A DNA stretch of 9,614 bases from Acidobacteriaceae bacterium (GTDB lineage Bacteria > Acidobacteriota > Terriglobia > Terriglobales > Acidobacteriaceae). The stretch is taken from NCBI GenBank assembly GCA_003156235.1, contig PMGP01000406.1, forward strand, positions 1 to 9,614, read 5' to 3'. Under the pieces are notes generated by a model. That model made no database searches. It was not told where the DNA came from and was given only the letters and a program-made list of their open reading frames with translations. The translations under genes were made by a program, and so were the position numbers. Numbering within the stretch: position 1 is the stretch's first letter; each line of letters begins with the position of its first letter. Of this stretch, positions 1 through 6,681 are shown piece by piece.

Positions 1-2311
1 TGATCGCGGGGTTTCCATTCCCCGACTGATAGCCGCTTTGCGCGGTGGTCGCGGGAAAGACGTAAGAAGAAGGACTGATGCTCACCGCCGGCGCGGCAGG
101 AGCGTTCACCACAACGCTCTGCTGCACCTGCGTTGCCGCCGCGTAGGTGGAGTTGCCGGCCTGGTTGGCGTCGATGACGAACGTGCCCACTCCGGTGACG
201 TTCAGCGAGGTGCCAGTGATGGAACCCGAGCCAGTGCTTGTGTTGTCGATGGTGAAGACGATTGAGTTGCCCGAGGCGCCGCCGGTGGCGCTAAGCGGAA
301 TGGTCAGGCCGGAGGAGTAAGTCACCGGCGTGGTGGGTGGAGTGAAGTTGATAACCTGCGCGATAAGCGTGGATATGCCGGTGCCCGACAACTGCACGAT
401 CTTGGCGGAAAGTTCATTGTTGGCGTCTTCAACGGCGAAGGTGAGGGTTCCCGTGCGTGAACCCGTCTGCGTGGGGGCGAAGGTTACGTCCACGGTGCAA
501 GTGGCGCCCGCGGCGATGCTGCCGCTGGTGGTAAGGTTGCAGGTGCCTCCGGAGGCGACGGCGAAGTCACCGGTAATCGCACTCACGATACCGCCAATTA
601 AAGAGCCGTCAGCAGTCGCGCCATTCGCCCTTGCCGCGTCGCGGCCAGGTGCTCCGGGAACAGCCAACGCTTGGTTCGGATCGTAGAAATACACGGGCAC
701 AGTGCCGGTGTTGATCAAGGTGACGGACAGGGCCGTGCTGGTTGTGTTCAGGTTCTGGCTGCCGAATACCAGAGCGCCCTGCGGACCGGCACTTACTACG
801 CCGGAACCGGAGGGAATCAGCAGATCGCCATACAGATCAAGGCCGATGTAATTGATGGAGGAGGTGAAACCAAAACCAGTGGCTTGACCGGGCACTGTGC
901 TGCCAGTTCCGCCGCCGGCGATGGTGGTAATGTTGCCCGACAGGTCCACCTTGCGAACCAGAACGACTTCATTTCCGGGGATATACACCTCTCCAGCTGC
1001 ATCGACGGCCACGCCTCCGGCGTTGATCTCCGCATCGATGGCAGGGCCTCCATCGCCGGTATCGCCTTGCGTTCCGTCGCCCACGATGGTGGAGATTTTG
1101 CCGGTCGCGGCGCTGACCATGCGAATACGGTAGTTATTCAAATCGGCGATGTAGATGTTGCCGGAAAGGTCGGAGGCCACAGTGGTGGGCGCGTTAAGTT
1201 CGGCGGCCGTAGCCAGAATGTTATCGCCGTTATAGCCGTGGTTTTCACCGCTTCCAGTGTTTGGGAGACCGGCAAAGACCGACCCGCCGCCCGAGGGGGT
1301 GATCTTGACCACGACGTTTTCATTGTCTGTTGCAACGTAAAGGTTGCCGGAGGGATCGAAGGCCAGTCCTCCGGGCGTGAGGAATGCTTCAACGCCCGGG
1401 CCGGAACTGTAGAATTTGGTGATGATGCCGGTCACGGCGTTGACCTTGCGGATGCAGTAGTTGCCGTAATCGGAGATGTAGAGGCTGCCTTGAGCGTCCA
1501 CCGCGATCGCGACCGGATCACTCAGAGTGGCGTCGAGAGCTGGGCAGCCGTTGCCCGAAGAGTCGGTTTCATCGCCGCATGCCGCCGGGTTCGTGGCGTC
1601 AAACGTGGAAGCATAGCCCGCAAAGTCGGTGATATTGCCCGATGCGTCCACCTTGCGCACCACGTTCTTGCCGGTGTCGAGAATATAGGTGTTGCCATAC
1701 GGATCGGCAGCCACGTCGCTTGGAGTGCAGAGAGTGGCGCTGATGGCCGGGCCGCCGTTGCCGGTGTCGTGGCAGCCGTTACCCAAGCCGATCACGCCCG
1801 CAAAGGGGCTGAGCCACGCCGGATAGAACTGCAACTGGCCGAGCACCCCGGTGCCGAGGATAGTCACCGTTTGCGGCGAGTTGGCGGCGTTGTCGCTTAC
1901 CGTCAGCGTGGTTCCGACCAGTCCCGGCAGCTTGGGGAGGAAGTCGACCTGGATGGTGCAGGAGTTGCCCGCCGCCAGCGTGGTTACGCCCAGGCAGGTG
2001 CCCGCCGTTTGGCCTTGAGCCGGACCATATCCATCGAGGGAGAAGGGCGTGCCACTGATCGCGGATACGCTATAGGAGATGCCGGTCAGCGCCGAGCCCC
2101 CGGTGTTGGTCAGCGTGATGAAAGAGACTCCCAGGCTATTGACGGCGACCGGGGTGACGCTGAACGGCGAGGCGCCGAGGCTGACCGCTGGCGGCGTGGA
2201 CGCCGTGGCCTGCGGCGGCAGCGCCAGCAGGGCGACACCCGCTGCAAGCGGAGCAAGGATGCGCATGAAGCTGCGCCGGGTGCTTTGAATAGAAAAACGG
2301 TGACCAGCCAT
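1..2311 (-). CDS. Large exported Ig-like/NHL-propeller protein, partial (3' end outside window)
   Basis: The reading frame is open for 770 codons from ATG at 2311 to the window edge, so the C-terminus is missing. GAGGAG (2319-2324) lies 7 nt before the start. Residues 10-17 (STRRSFMR) followed by a hydrophobic stretch to about 31 and an ATA site near 35-37 resemble a Tat signal peptide. Domains seen: choice-of-anchor D/ASH-type Ig-like domain at about 42-155; six NHL-type units at about 165-510, with repeated 'VAxDxxGNxYIxDxxNxxIRKV...GxIxTxAG' patterns; a second anchor-D domain at about 512-645 carrying an insertion at roughly 541-575; an MBG-like Ig-like repeat at about 654-736; and the start of another Ig-like domain. 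Such proteins are common, large and cell-surface or secreted in Acidobacteriota. NHL propellers usually bind proteins, polysaccharide or nucleic acid, and the ligand here is unknown. The domain calls are firm and the function is not. Confidence 0.9.
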   Translation of the reverse strand, partial: MAGHRFSIQSTRRSFMRILAPLAAGVALLALPPQATASTPPAVSLGASPFSVTPVAVNSLGVSFITLTNTGGSALTGISYSVSAISGTPFSLDGYGPAQGQTAGTCLGVTTLAAGNSCTIQVDFLPKLPGLVGTTLTVSDNAANSPQTVTILGTGVLGQLQFYPAWLSPFAGVIGLGNGCHDTGNGGPAISATLCTPSDVAADPYGNTYILDTGKNVVRKVDASGNITDFAGYASTFDATNPAACGDETDSSGNGCPALDATLSDPVAIAVDAQGSLYISDYGNYCIRKVNAVTGIITKFYSSGPGVEAFLTPGGLAFDPSGNLYVATDNENVVVKITPSGGGSVFAGLPNTGSGENHGYNGDNILATAAELNAPTTVASDLSGNIYIADLNNYRIRMVSAATGKISTIVGDGTQGDTGDGGPAIDAEINAGGVAVDAAGEVYIPGNEVVLVRKVDLSGNITTIAGGGTGSTVPGQATGFGFTSSINYIGLDLYGDLLIPSGSGVVSAGPQGALVFGSQNLNTTSTALSVTLINTGTVPVYFYDPNQALAVPGAPGRDAARANGATADGSLIGGIVSAITGDFAVASGGTCNLTTSGSIAAGATCTVDVTFAPTQTGSRTGTLTFAVEDANNELSAKIVQLSGTGISTLIAQVINFTPPTTPVTYSSGLTIPLSATGGASGNSIVFTIDNTSTGSGSITGTSLNVTGVGTFVIDANQAGNSTYAAATQVQQSVVVNAPAAPAVSISPSSYVFPATTAQSGYQSGNGNPAI

Positions 2312-2318
2312 AATAGCT

Positions 2319-2324
2319 CTCCTC
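2319..2324 (-). promoter_or_regulatory. Ribosome binding site of the NHL-propeller gene
   Basis: On the minus strand GAGGAG lies 7 nt upstream of ATG at 2311. It fixes the start of the large exported protein, whose frame has no other ATG before Met16 inside the signal sequence. Confidence 0.75.
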
Positions 2325-2431
2325 AACTCAGATGAAGCGGTTGTTTGCAAATCCACCATTCGCCGGATGGGGAACAATGGAGGTGGACATGAGCGCCTGC
2401 GTACATAATCGCATGCGCCGGGCGAAACTGT

Positions 2432-2461
2432 CATCCAACCCAGCGCATGCTGATTTGGATG
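2432..2461 (-). terminator. Hairpin just after the small secreted protein gene
   Basis: The outer arms CATCCAA (2432-2438) and TTGGATG (2455-2461) pair perfectly. Inside them CAGC (2441-2444) pairs with GCTG (2449-2452) around a 4-nt loop, leaving a 2x2 internal loop. It begins 2 nt after the stop codon of the 2907-2464 gene. Only a short T run (TTT) follows, about 4 nt beyond the stem, so it may be a weak terminator or a 3'-end stabiliser. A second inverted repeat, GCATGCGC (2411-2418) with GCGCATGC (2443-2450), could compete with it. The whole 152-bp gap 2312-2463 holds nothing else that I can identify apart from the downstream ribosome binding site. Confidence 0.45.
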
Positions 2462-2463
2462 CC

Positions 2464-2907
2464 TTACTTGCAATGCATGGTGAAGTTGATCTTCTGCGAG
2501 ACCTTGTTGGGAGAATCAATTACGAGTTCTTCCCAGCCCTTGAAGGCCTTGAACGTCGCATCGTTATTCGCGCCCAAGTCCCATGTCTCGATTACATCCT
2601 CCGAAGTGTTGGCCTTCGGCAGATTCTTTTTTCCGGCGGGAGCTGTGGCGCCATCGCTCCTCTCGAAGTGATACTTGATTTCGGTAGGTTCGGTGGCCAG
2701 CACGCCCCAGGCAAATTTCAGTTTTACAGGGCATGAACCCTTGTAGTCGAAGTTCTTGACGATTTTGTTGTTATCGGTCAAGGCCCATCCGCCAATGCGG
2801 ACCGTCGCTCTGCGCATAGGAGCGATGGCCTGTGCGTGTGCGAGCTGGTTGATTAACGCCAAACAGAAACACAAAGCGATTGCGCGTACAGCGTTGCTGA
2901 TTTTCAT
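2464..2907 (-). CDS. Small exported beta-sandwich protein of unknown function
   Basis: This encodes 147 residues. ATG at 2907 is preceded by AAAGGAG four nt upstream and begins a clear Sec signal peptide (residues 1-26, ending AHAQA). An upstream in-frame ATG at 3069 would add 54 residues without signal-peptide character and is rejected. The mature part shows the pattern SCPV...F.W / YHFERSDGA / W.LG / GWEELVIDSPN / FTMHC, which I recognise as a recurrent small extracytoplasmic beta-sandwich in Acidobacteriota and other bacteria. In that pattern the two conserved cysteines (in GSCPV and at the C-terminal HCK) probably form a disulfide. Members are mostly annotated as hypothetical. It stands alone between gaps of 152 and 175 bp. 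Role and partner are unknown. Confidence is high for a real exported gene and low for any function. Confidence 0.85.
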   Translation of the reverse strand: MKISNAVRAIALCFCLALINQLAHAQAIAPMRRATVRIGGWALTDNNKIVKNFDYKGSCPVKLKFAWGVLATEPTEIKYHFERSDGATAPAGKKNLPKANTSEDVIETWDLGANNDATFKAFKGWEELVIDSPNKVSQKINFTMHCK

Positions 2908-2911
2908 TTTT

Positions 2912-2918
2912 CTCCTTT
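2912..2918 (-). promoter_or_regulatory. Ribosome binding site deciding the 2907 start
   Basis: AAAGGAG on the minus strand ends 4 nt before ATG 2907. It selects the signal-peptide start over the longer frame that begins at 3069. Confidence 0.8.
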
Positions 2919-3082
2919 GATCTGGATATTTGTTGTGGTTTCCCGGCGGTGAGCTGAAATTCTCCCTTCGGCTTTCTCCAGATTCCGAATTGAATACGAA
3001 CTGAATGCATCTGCTCTCTCCATGCGCCGGAACTGTGAGACCGCATTGAACATAGTGCGAACACCCCACAGTATCGTTTCAG

Positions 3083-3355
3083 TCAAAATCGTTTTGAGCG
3101 TTTCTTTACCTTGTCTTCGCCCGCCGGCGCAGGAGACGGCACCTGCGATCGTCCGGCTTGATCCTCGGCAGTTTTCGATGCCGCTTCCTGCTCGCTCTTC
3201 GCGGGCTGCCCTCGCACCAGCAGGGTGACCGTCTCCCGCTCGACAGTGACCTTGATGAGCCGGCTCATTGCCGGCTTGGCGATGGATTGGGTGACGGGCA
3301 AATCCGAAGTTGCCTTTGCCAACGAATACACAAAATCGTATGAATCGATGCCCAA
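3083..3355 (-). CDS. Possible small Lys/Ala/Glu-rich protein, doubtful
   Basis: The maximal frame runs from TTG at 3355 (an in-frame TGA lies just upstream) to TGA at 3083, giving 90 residues. A short beta-rich segment around residues 30-50 (MSRLIKVTVERETVTLLVRG) is followed by a charged, low-complexity tail ending KVKKRSKRF. No family is recognised. The first ~19 codons have mixed third bases, whereas the rest are strongly G/C-ending like the neighbouring genes. This favours a start further in, at TTG 3301 (AAGG about 11 nt upstream) or ATG 3268 (no visible ribosome site). No signal peptide or membrane segment is seen. It follows the response regulator by 99 bp on the same strand, and may be a separate cistron or a non-coding gap. 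The overlapping 154-residue frame 3368-2904 is less protein-like and is rejected. Confidence 0.4.
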   Translation of the reverse strand: MGIDSYDFVYSLAKATSDLPVTQSIAKPAMSRLIKVTVERETVTLLVRGQPAKSEQEAASKTAEDQAGRSQVPSPAPAGEDKVKKRSKRF

Positions 3356-3363
3356 GCCTCATG

Positions 3364-3389
3364 AGCACTTGGGATTAGCACTTGGGATT
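3364..3389. repeat. Perfect 13-bp tandem direct repeat, two copies
   Basis: AGCACTTGGGATT occurs at 3364-3376 and again immediately at 3377-3389. It sits in the 99-bp gap between the response regulator stop (3455) and the small ORF (3355). It may be a paired protein-binding site or simple slippage. Confidence 0.7.
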
Positions 3390-3412
3390 CTTGATCAAGT
3401 CGCCGATTGATC
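3390..3412. repeat. Overlapping palindromes next to the tandem repeat
   Basis: CTTGATCAAG (3390-3399) is a perfect 10-bp palindrome. GATCAA (3393-3398) also forms an inverted repeat with TTGATC (3407-3412) across 8 bp. These abut the 13-bp direct repeats and look operator-like, but no regulator can be named. The rest of the gap 3356-3454 shows no convincing terminator or promoter. Confidence 0.45.
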
Positions 3413-3454
3413 TATTCGCACGCCACAAAAACAACCAAGCATGAGATTGACCGA

Positions 3455-4861
3455 TCACTCCCGCTCTTCAAGGCTTTTGAGATCGATTCCCAGTTGCAGG
3501 CACTTCTTGTAAAGGTGGCTGCGTTCGAGCCCCAGTGCCTTGGCGGCTTGCGTAATGTGCCGGTTGTGCCGGTCCAGTTCTTTGAGCACCTCTTCGCGCT
3601 CGAAATTGGATACCCGCGCGGCAAGAGCGCCGCCGGAATTCACGGTGGAGGGATCGTCCGCAGCCGGGCTTTGATGGGTGAGAGTGGAATTGAGATGAGC
3701 GGCAGGCAATGCGAGTTGAACGGCATCGGCATCGACCAAGTCGCCAGCGAGCAGCAGAAGCCGCTCGACGATGTTACGCAACTCGCGGATATTGCCCGGC
3801 CACGAGTAGTGCCTGAGCGCGTCGATGGCTTCATCGGTAAAGGAAGCGGGCTTCCAGCCGTTCTGCGCGCTGACCTGGCGGACAAAGTGCTCGACGAGCG
3901 CGGGAAGATCTTCCGTGCGCTGGCGCAGAGGGGGCAGCTCGACGGGAAAAACAACCACGCGATGGTAGAGATCGCGCCGGAAGAGGCCGGAGTCGACCAG
4001 TTTCTCGAGATTGCGATGCGTGGCCACAACGACACGCACATCGACGGTGATTGGCTTAGAAGCGCCGAGGCGCTCAACCTCTCCATCTTCGAGTACGCGC
4101 AGCAGTTTGGCCTGCATGGCGAGCGGCATGTCGCCGATCTCGTCGAGAAAGAGGGTGCCGCGATGGGCCTGCTCGAATTTGCCGGTGTGCCGCTGCGCAG
4201 CGCCGGTGAAGGAGCCTTTCTCGTGGCCGAAAAGTTCGCTCTCGATGAGTTCGGCTGGAATTGCAGCGCAGTTCAGCGTCACAAACGGGCCTGACGCGCG
4301 GTTGCTCTTTTCGTGCAAGGTGCGTGCCACGAGCTCCTTGCCGGTGCCGGTTTCGCCGTAGATGCAGATGCGTGCCTCGCTGGCGGCCACGCGTTCAATC
4401 TGCGCCATCACGCGGCGCATGGTATCGCCGGTAAAAACCAGGGAGTGCTTGCCGACTCGAGTACGCAGGTCCTGATTCTCGGTTTCAAGGTGGGTGAGCT
4501 TGATCGCGTTGTCAACGGTGACCAATAATTTTTCCGTGGAGAGCGGTTTTTCAAGGAAGTCCAGCGCTCCAAGACGCGTGGCTTTCACGGCCATCTCGAT
4601 GTGCGCTTGGCCACTCATCATCACCACTGGGGCGGCGACGCCGGCAGCCTTCAGGTCTTCCAGCAGGGCCAACCCGTCACGGCGCGGCATCACCACGTCG
4701 CTGAGGATCAGGTCGAATGGCTGCGTGCGCGCAAGCTCCAGAGCGCGGGTGGCGTTGTCGCAGACGACGGCCTCGTGGCCGGCAAGGCGGAAGGCGCGGG
4801 AGAGCGAGGCCAGCGTGTTGGCTTCGTCATCGACGATGAGAATTTTTGCGTGGACGGTCAT
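3455..4861 (-). CDS. Sigma54-activating NtrC-family response regulator (NtrX-like)
   Basis: A 468-residue cytoplasmic transcription activator. Receiver domain, residues 5-120: acidic pair D11-D12, phospho-acceptor D55 (in LSDVVMP), S83 and K105. AAA+ domain, about 139-375: Walker A GETGTGKE (169-176), sigma54-contact loop GSFTGA (216-221, Ser in place of the usual Ala), Walker B LFLDEIGD (237-244), arginine-finger region RRDLYHR (295-301) and sensor II WPGNIRELRN. A Fis-type helix-turn-helix lies at about 425-460. Once phosphorylated, such proteins oligomerise and use ATP to open sigma54-RNA polymerase. The start overlaps the kinase stop as ATGA, with GAGG 7 nt upstream, implying translational coupling and a cognate pair. 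It is the last gene of the operon. The targets are unknown; the family call is very secure, while the exact NtrX orthology is only suggestive. Confidence 0.96.
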   Translation of the reverse strand: MTVHAKILIVDDEANTLASLSRAFRLAGHEAVVCDNATRALELARTQPFDLILSDVVMPRRDGLALLEDLKAAGVAAPVVMMSGQAHIEMAVKATRLGALDFLEKPLSTEKLLVTVDNAIKLTHLETENQDLRTRVGKHSLVFTGDTMRRVMAQIERVAASEARICIYGETGTGKELVARTLHEKSNRASGPFVTLNCAAIPAELIESELFGHEKGSFTGAAQRHTGKFEQAHRGTLFLDEIGDMPLAMQAKLLRVLEDGEVERLGASKPITVDVRVVVATHRNLEKLVDSGLFRRDLYHRVVVFPVELPPLRQRTEDLPALVEHFVRQVSAQNGWKPASFTDEAIDALRHYSWPGNIRELRNIVERLLLLAGDLVDADAVQLALPAAHLNSTLTHQSPAADDPSTVNSGGALAARVSNFEREEVLKELDRHNRHITQAAKALGLERSHLYKKCLQLGIDLKSLEERE

Positions 4862-6669
4862 GATTTTGCCTCGCTCGCTCGGGGCAGCGTGATGACGAAG
4901 ATCGCGCCACCCTTGGGCCGGCCTTCAACCGCGATGGTTCCCGCGTGGTCGGCAACCACGGACTGAACAATCGCCAGGCCCAGCCCGGTGCCATGCTGCT
5001 TGGTTGTGTAGTAAGGAGTGAAGAGGCGCTCACACTCTTCGGGCGTGAGGCCCGCGCCGGTATCGGCTACGCGAATCTCCACCTGATCGCCGCGCGGCTC
5101 GGCGGAGAGGGTTAGCGTGCCGCCCTCCGGCATGGAATCCATTGCGTTAAGGACCAGGTTCGATAACGCGCGATGCAGAAGTTCAGGATCAGCGTCCAGC
5201 GGCATGGGTTCCGAGGAAAGTTCAACGTTGAAGCAGATCTTTACTTCGTTTTGGCCAGCGGCTTCGTACAGGGAGCGCACGCGTTCTACTATATCTTTGG
5301 CGTCTATACGCTCCAACAGCGGCTTGGGCATCTTGCTGAAATCGCTGAAGCGGGCGATGATGGTTTTCAGGTTCGCTATTTCCATGGAGAGGGTCTGCGT
5401 ACTTTCGCGAAAGACCTCGTCGAATTGAGCGGCGGGCAATTCGCGCGCTCGCACCAGATTTTCGACGGTCAGTTGCAAAGGAAAGAGCGGGTTCTTGAGC
5501 TCATGGGCAAGCCGCCGCGCAAGCTCGCGCCACGCGGCCACACGCTCGCTCTGCACCAGACGGTCGCGCTGCGCGGTCAGTTGCGCGGTCATGTGGTTGA
5601 AGCCGCTCGCCAGCACATCGACCTCATCGCGGCCGCGGACTCGCTTGCGTTCTGGCACGGTTGTTTCCCAGTTGCCGGCGGCGACCTGTTCGGCGGCGCG
5701 CGCCAACTGCTCGATGGGCCGTGAGACCCGTGCGGCGATCCAGAGGCTGGCCAGAATTGCCAACAGAATTCCACCGGCGGCGACACCATAGGCAATGGCT
5801 CGTATGTGTTGCTGCGCCTGGATCATGTTGGCGCGCGAGATGGCTACTGTGAGTACAGCCAGCACATTGCCGGAGTCGCTTTTAAGAGGAATCGCGGTGG
5901 CATTCACACTGTCCTCGCGCTGGCCGGTGAGATACAGGATTCCGCTGGCCGGCTGACCGCTCATGCGCGCGGAGTCGATCAGAGATTGATAGCGGTCCGC
6001 ACCGGTCACCTCGCCGGCGGGGGCGATCAGCAATTTAGGATCGAATGCGGCTGGCGCAGGCGAGGCGGCGGCAGGCACGGAATCGCTGTAAAGGCCAATC
6101 TGCATTCCCGGCGTAACGGGCAGATCGGCGAGAAAGCTTTGGTCGAGTCGCTTGCCGGCGATCAGCCGGAGTTCCGGCTCTGTGCTTGAGCGAACTGCAC
6201 GCACGGCAAAAATACCCAGCGCGGTGCTGCCGTCGGGCAGTTCTTCGCGCTTCAGAAAAGTAGCAGTGCTCCCGTTTGCGGCAGGCTCAGGATAGCCAAA
6301 ACGCGCTGGCCACTGCGCCGAGCTGACAATTTTTTCGTCGGGTCCGACGATCTCAAGAAAATCGAGCTGCGACTCCTGCGCCAGCGCTTGCGCCTCGTTC
6401 ACATACAGCGACGAATCGCCGGAATGTGCCAGTGCAAAGGCCATGCCGCGCACTCGCTCGCTGGCGGCCATGCGGTCCACCGCCGCGGCGACTTCAGCCG
6501 AGCGGTGCTGAAACTCGCGCTGGAACTGGCTGACGAAGAGCGCGGTTTCCTGCTGATCGCGCTGCTCAAAGACCAAGCGGATGCGCACCAGCACGGTCCA
6601 TGCCACCGCGAGTACGACGGCAGCGACGGTCAGCGAGAGCAACAAGAGCAGCTTTTGCCGTAGGTTCAT
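4858..6669 (-). CDS. NtrY-like membrane sensor histidine kinase
   Basis: A 603-residue kinase. The start is ATG 6669, with GAGGA 7 nt upstream and a membrane anchor beginning at once; the longer frame from 6726 runs inside the preceding gene and is rejected. Order: TM1 about 6-28; periplasmic sensor about 31-289 with a PAS/Cache-like strand around 100-120; TM2 about 290-313; HAMP about 311-366; HisKA with phospho-acceptor H389 in HELKNP (389-394); then HATPase with N-box (LSNLVLNAMDS, N504 and N508), G1 DTGAG (536-540), F-box LFTPYYTTK and G2 GTGLGL (560-565). All catalytic boxes look intact. Unlike classical NtrY there is no visible PAS domain between HAMP and the H-box, which makes it shorter. 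It phosphorylates the regulator encoded directly downstream, and the overlapping stop/start supports this. The signal is probably periplasmic. The co-transcribed binding protein upstream suggests an accessory ligand sensor (inference). Confidence 0.95.
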   Translation of the reverse strand: MNLRQKLLLLLSLTVAAVVLAVAWTVLVRIRLVFEQRDQQETALFVSQFQREFQHRSAEVAAAVDRMAASERVRGMAFALAHSGDSSLYVNEAQALAQESQLDFLEIVGPDEKIVSSAQWPARFGYPEPAANGSTATFLKREELPDGSTALGIFAVRAVRSSTEPELRLIAGKRLDQSFLADLPVTPGMQIGLYSDSVPAAASPAPAAFDPKLLIAPAGEVTGADRYQSLIDSARMSGQPASGILYLTGQREDSVNATAIPLKSDSGNVLAVLTVAISRANMIQAQQHIRAIAYGVAAGGILLAILASLWIAARVSRPIEQLARAAEQVAAGNWETTVPERKRVRGRDEVDVLASGFNHMTAQLTAQRDRLVQSERVAAWRELARRLAHELKNPLFPLQLTVENLVRARELPAAQFDEVFRESTQTLSMEIANLKTIIARFSDFSKMPKPLLERIDAKDIVERVRSLYEAAGQNEVKICFNVELSSEPMPLDADPELLHRALSNLVLNAMDSMPEGGTLTLSAEPRGDQVEIRVADTGAGLTPEECERLFTPYYTTKQHGTGLGLAIVQSVVADHAGTIAVEGRPKGGAIFVITLPRASEAKS

Positions 6670-6676
6670 GGAGTAT

Positions 6677-6681
6677 TCCTC
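6677..6681 (-). promoter_or_regulatory. Ribosome binding site of the kinase, overlapping the upstream stop
   Basis: GAGGA (minus strand) lies 7 nt before ATG 6669 and shares two bases with the TGA stop (6680-6682) of the solute-binding protein. Ribosomes finishing that gene would meet this site directly, which supports coupled translation and the shorter kinase start. Confidence 0.75.

Noticed and set aside
671..2335. 554-codon plus-strand open frame
   Set aside because: It is antisense to the NHL-propeller gene, which has a ribosome site, a signal peptide and clear repeats. The plus-strand translation is low-complexity (Gly/Ala/Asp/Arg-rich) without domains.
2332..2736. 134-codon plus-strand open frame
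   Set aside because: It covers the antisense of the small secreted protein and the hairpin region; it has no recognisable features, and the minus gene has a strong ribosome site and signal peptide.
3032..3072. ACTGTG/CACAGT inverted repeat in the 2908-3082 gap
   Set aside because: Only 6 bp per arm across 29 bp with no T run; expected by chance. I see no clear promoter in this 175-bp gap either.
2904..3368. 154-codon minus-strand frame from a GTG start
   Set aside because: It overlaps the small ORF and the leader of the 2907 gene. Its translation is Arg/His-rich and shows no domain or codon bias typical of the neighbours.
3407..4294. 295-codon plus-strand open frame
   Set aside because: It is antisense to the response regulator, whose AAA+ and helix-turn-helix motifs are unmistakable. 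The frame is a by-product of high third-base GC.
5651..5666. TGGCACG-like sigma54 -24 motif on the plus strand
   Set aside because: The -12 half reads TTTCC rather than TTGC and it lies inside the kinase coding sequence facing the wrong way.
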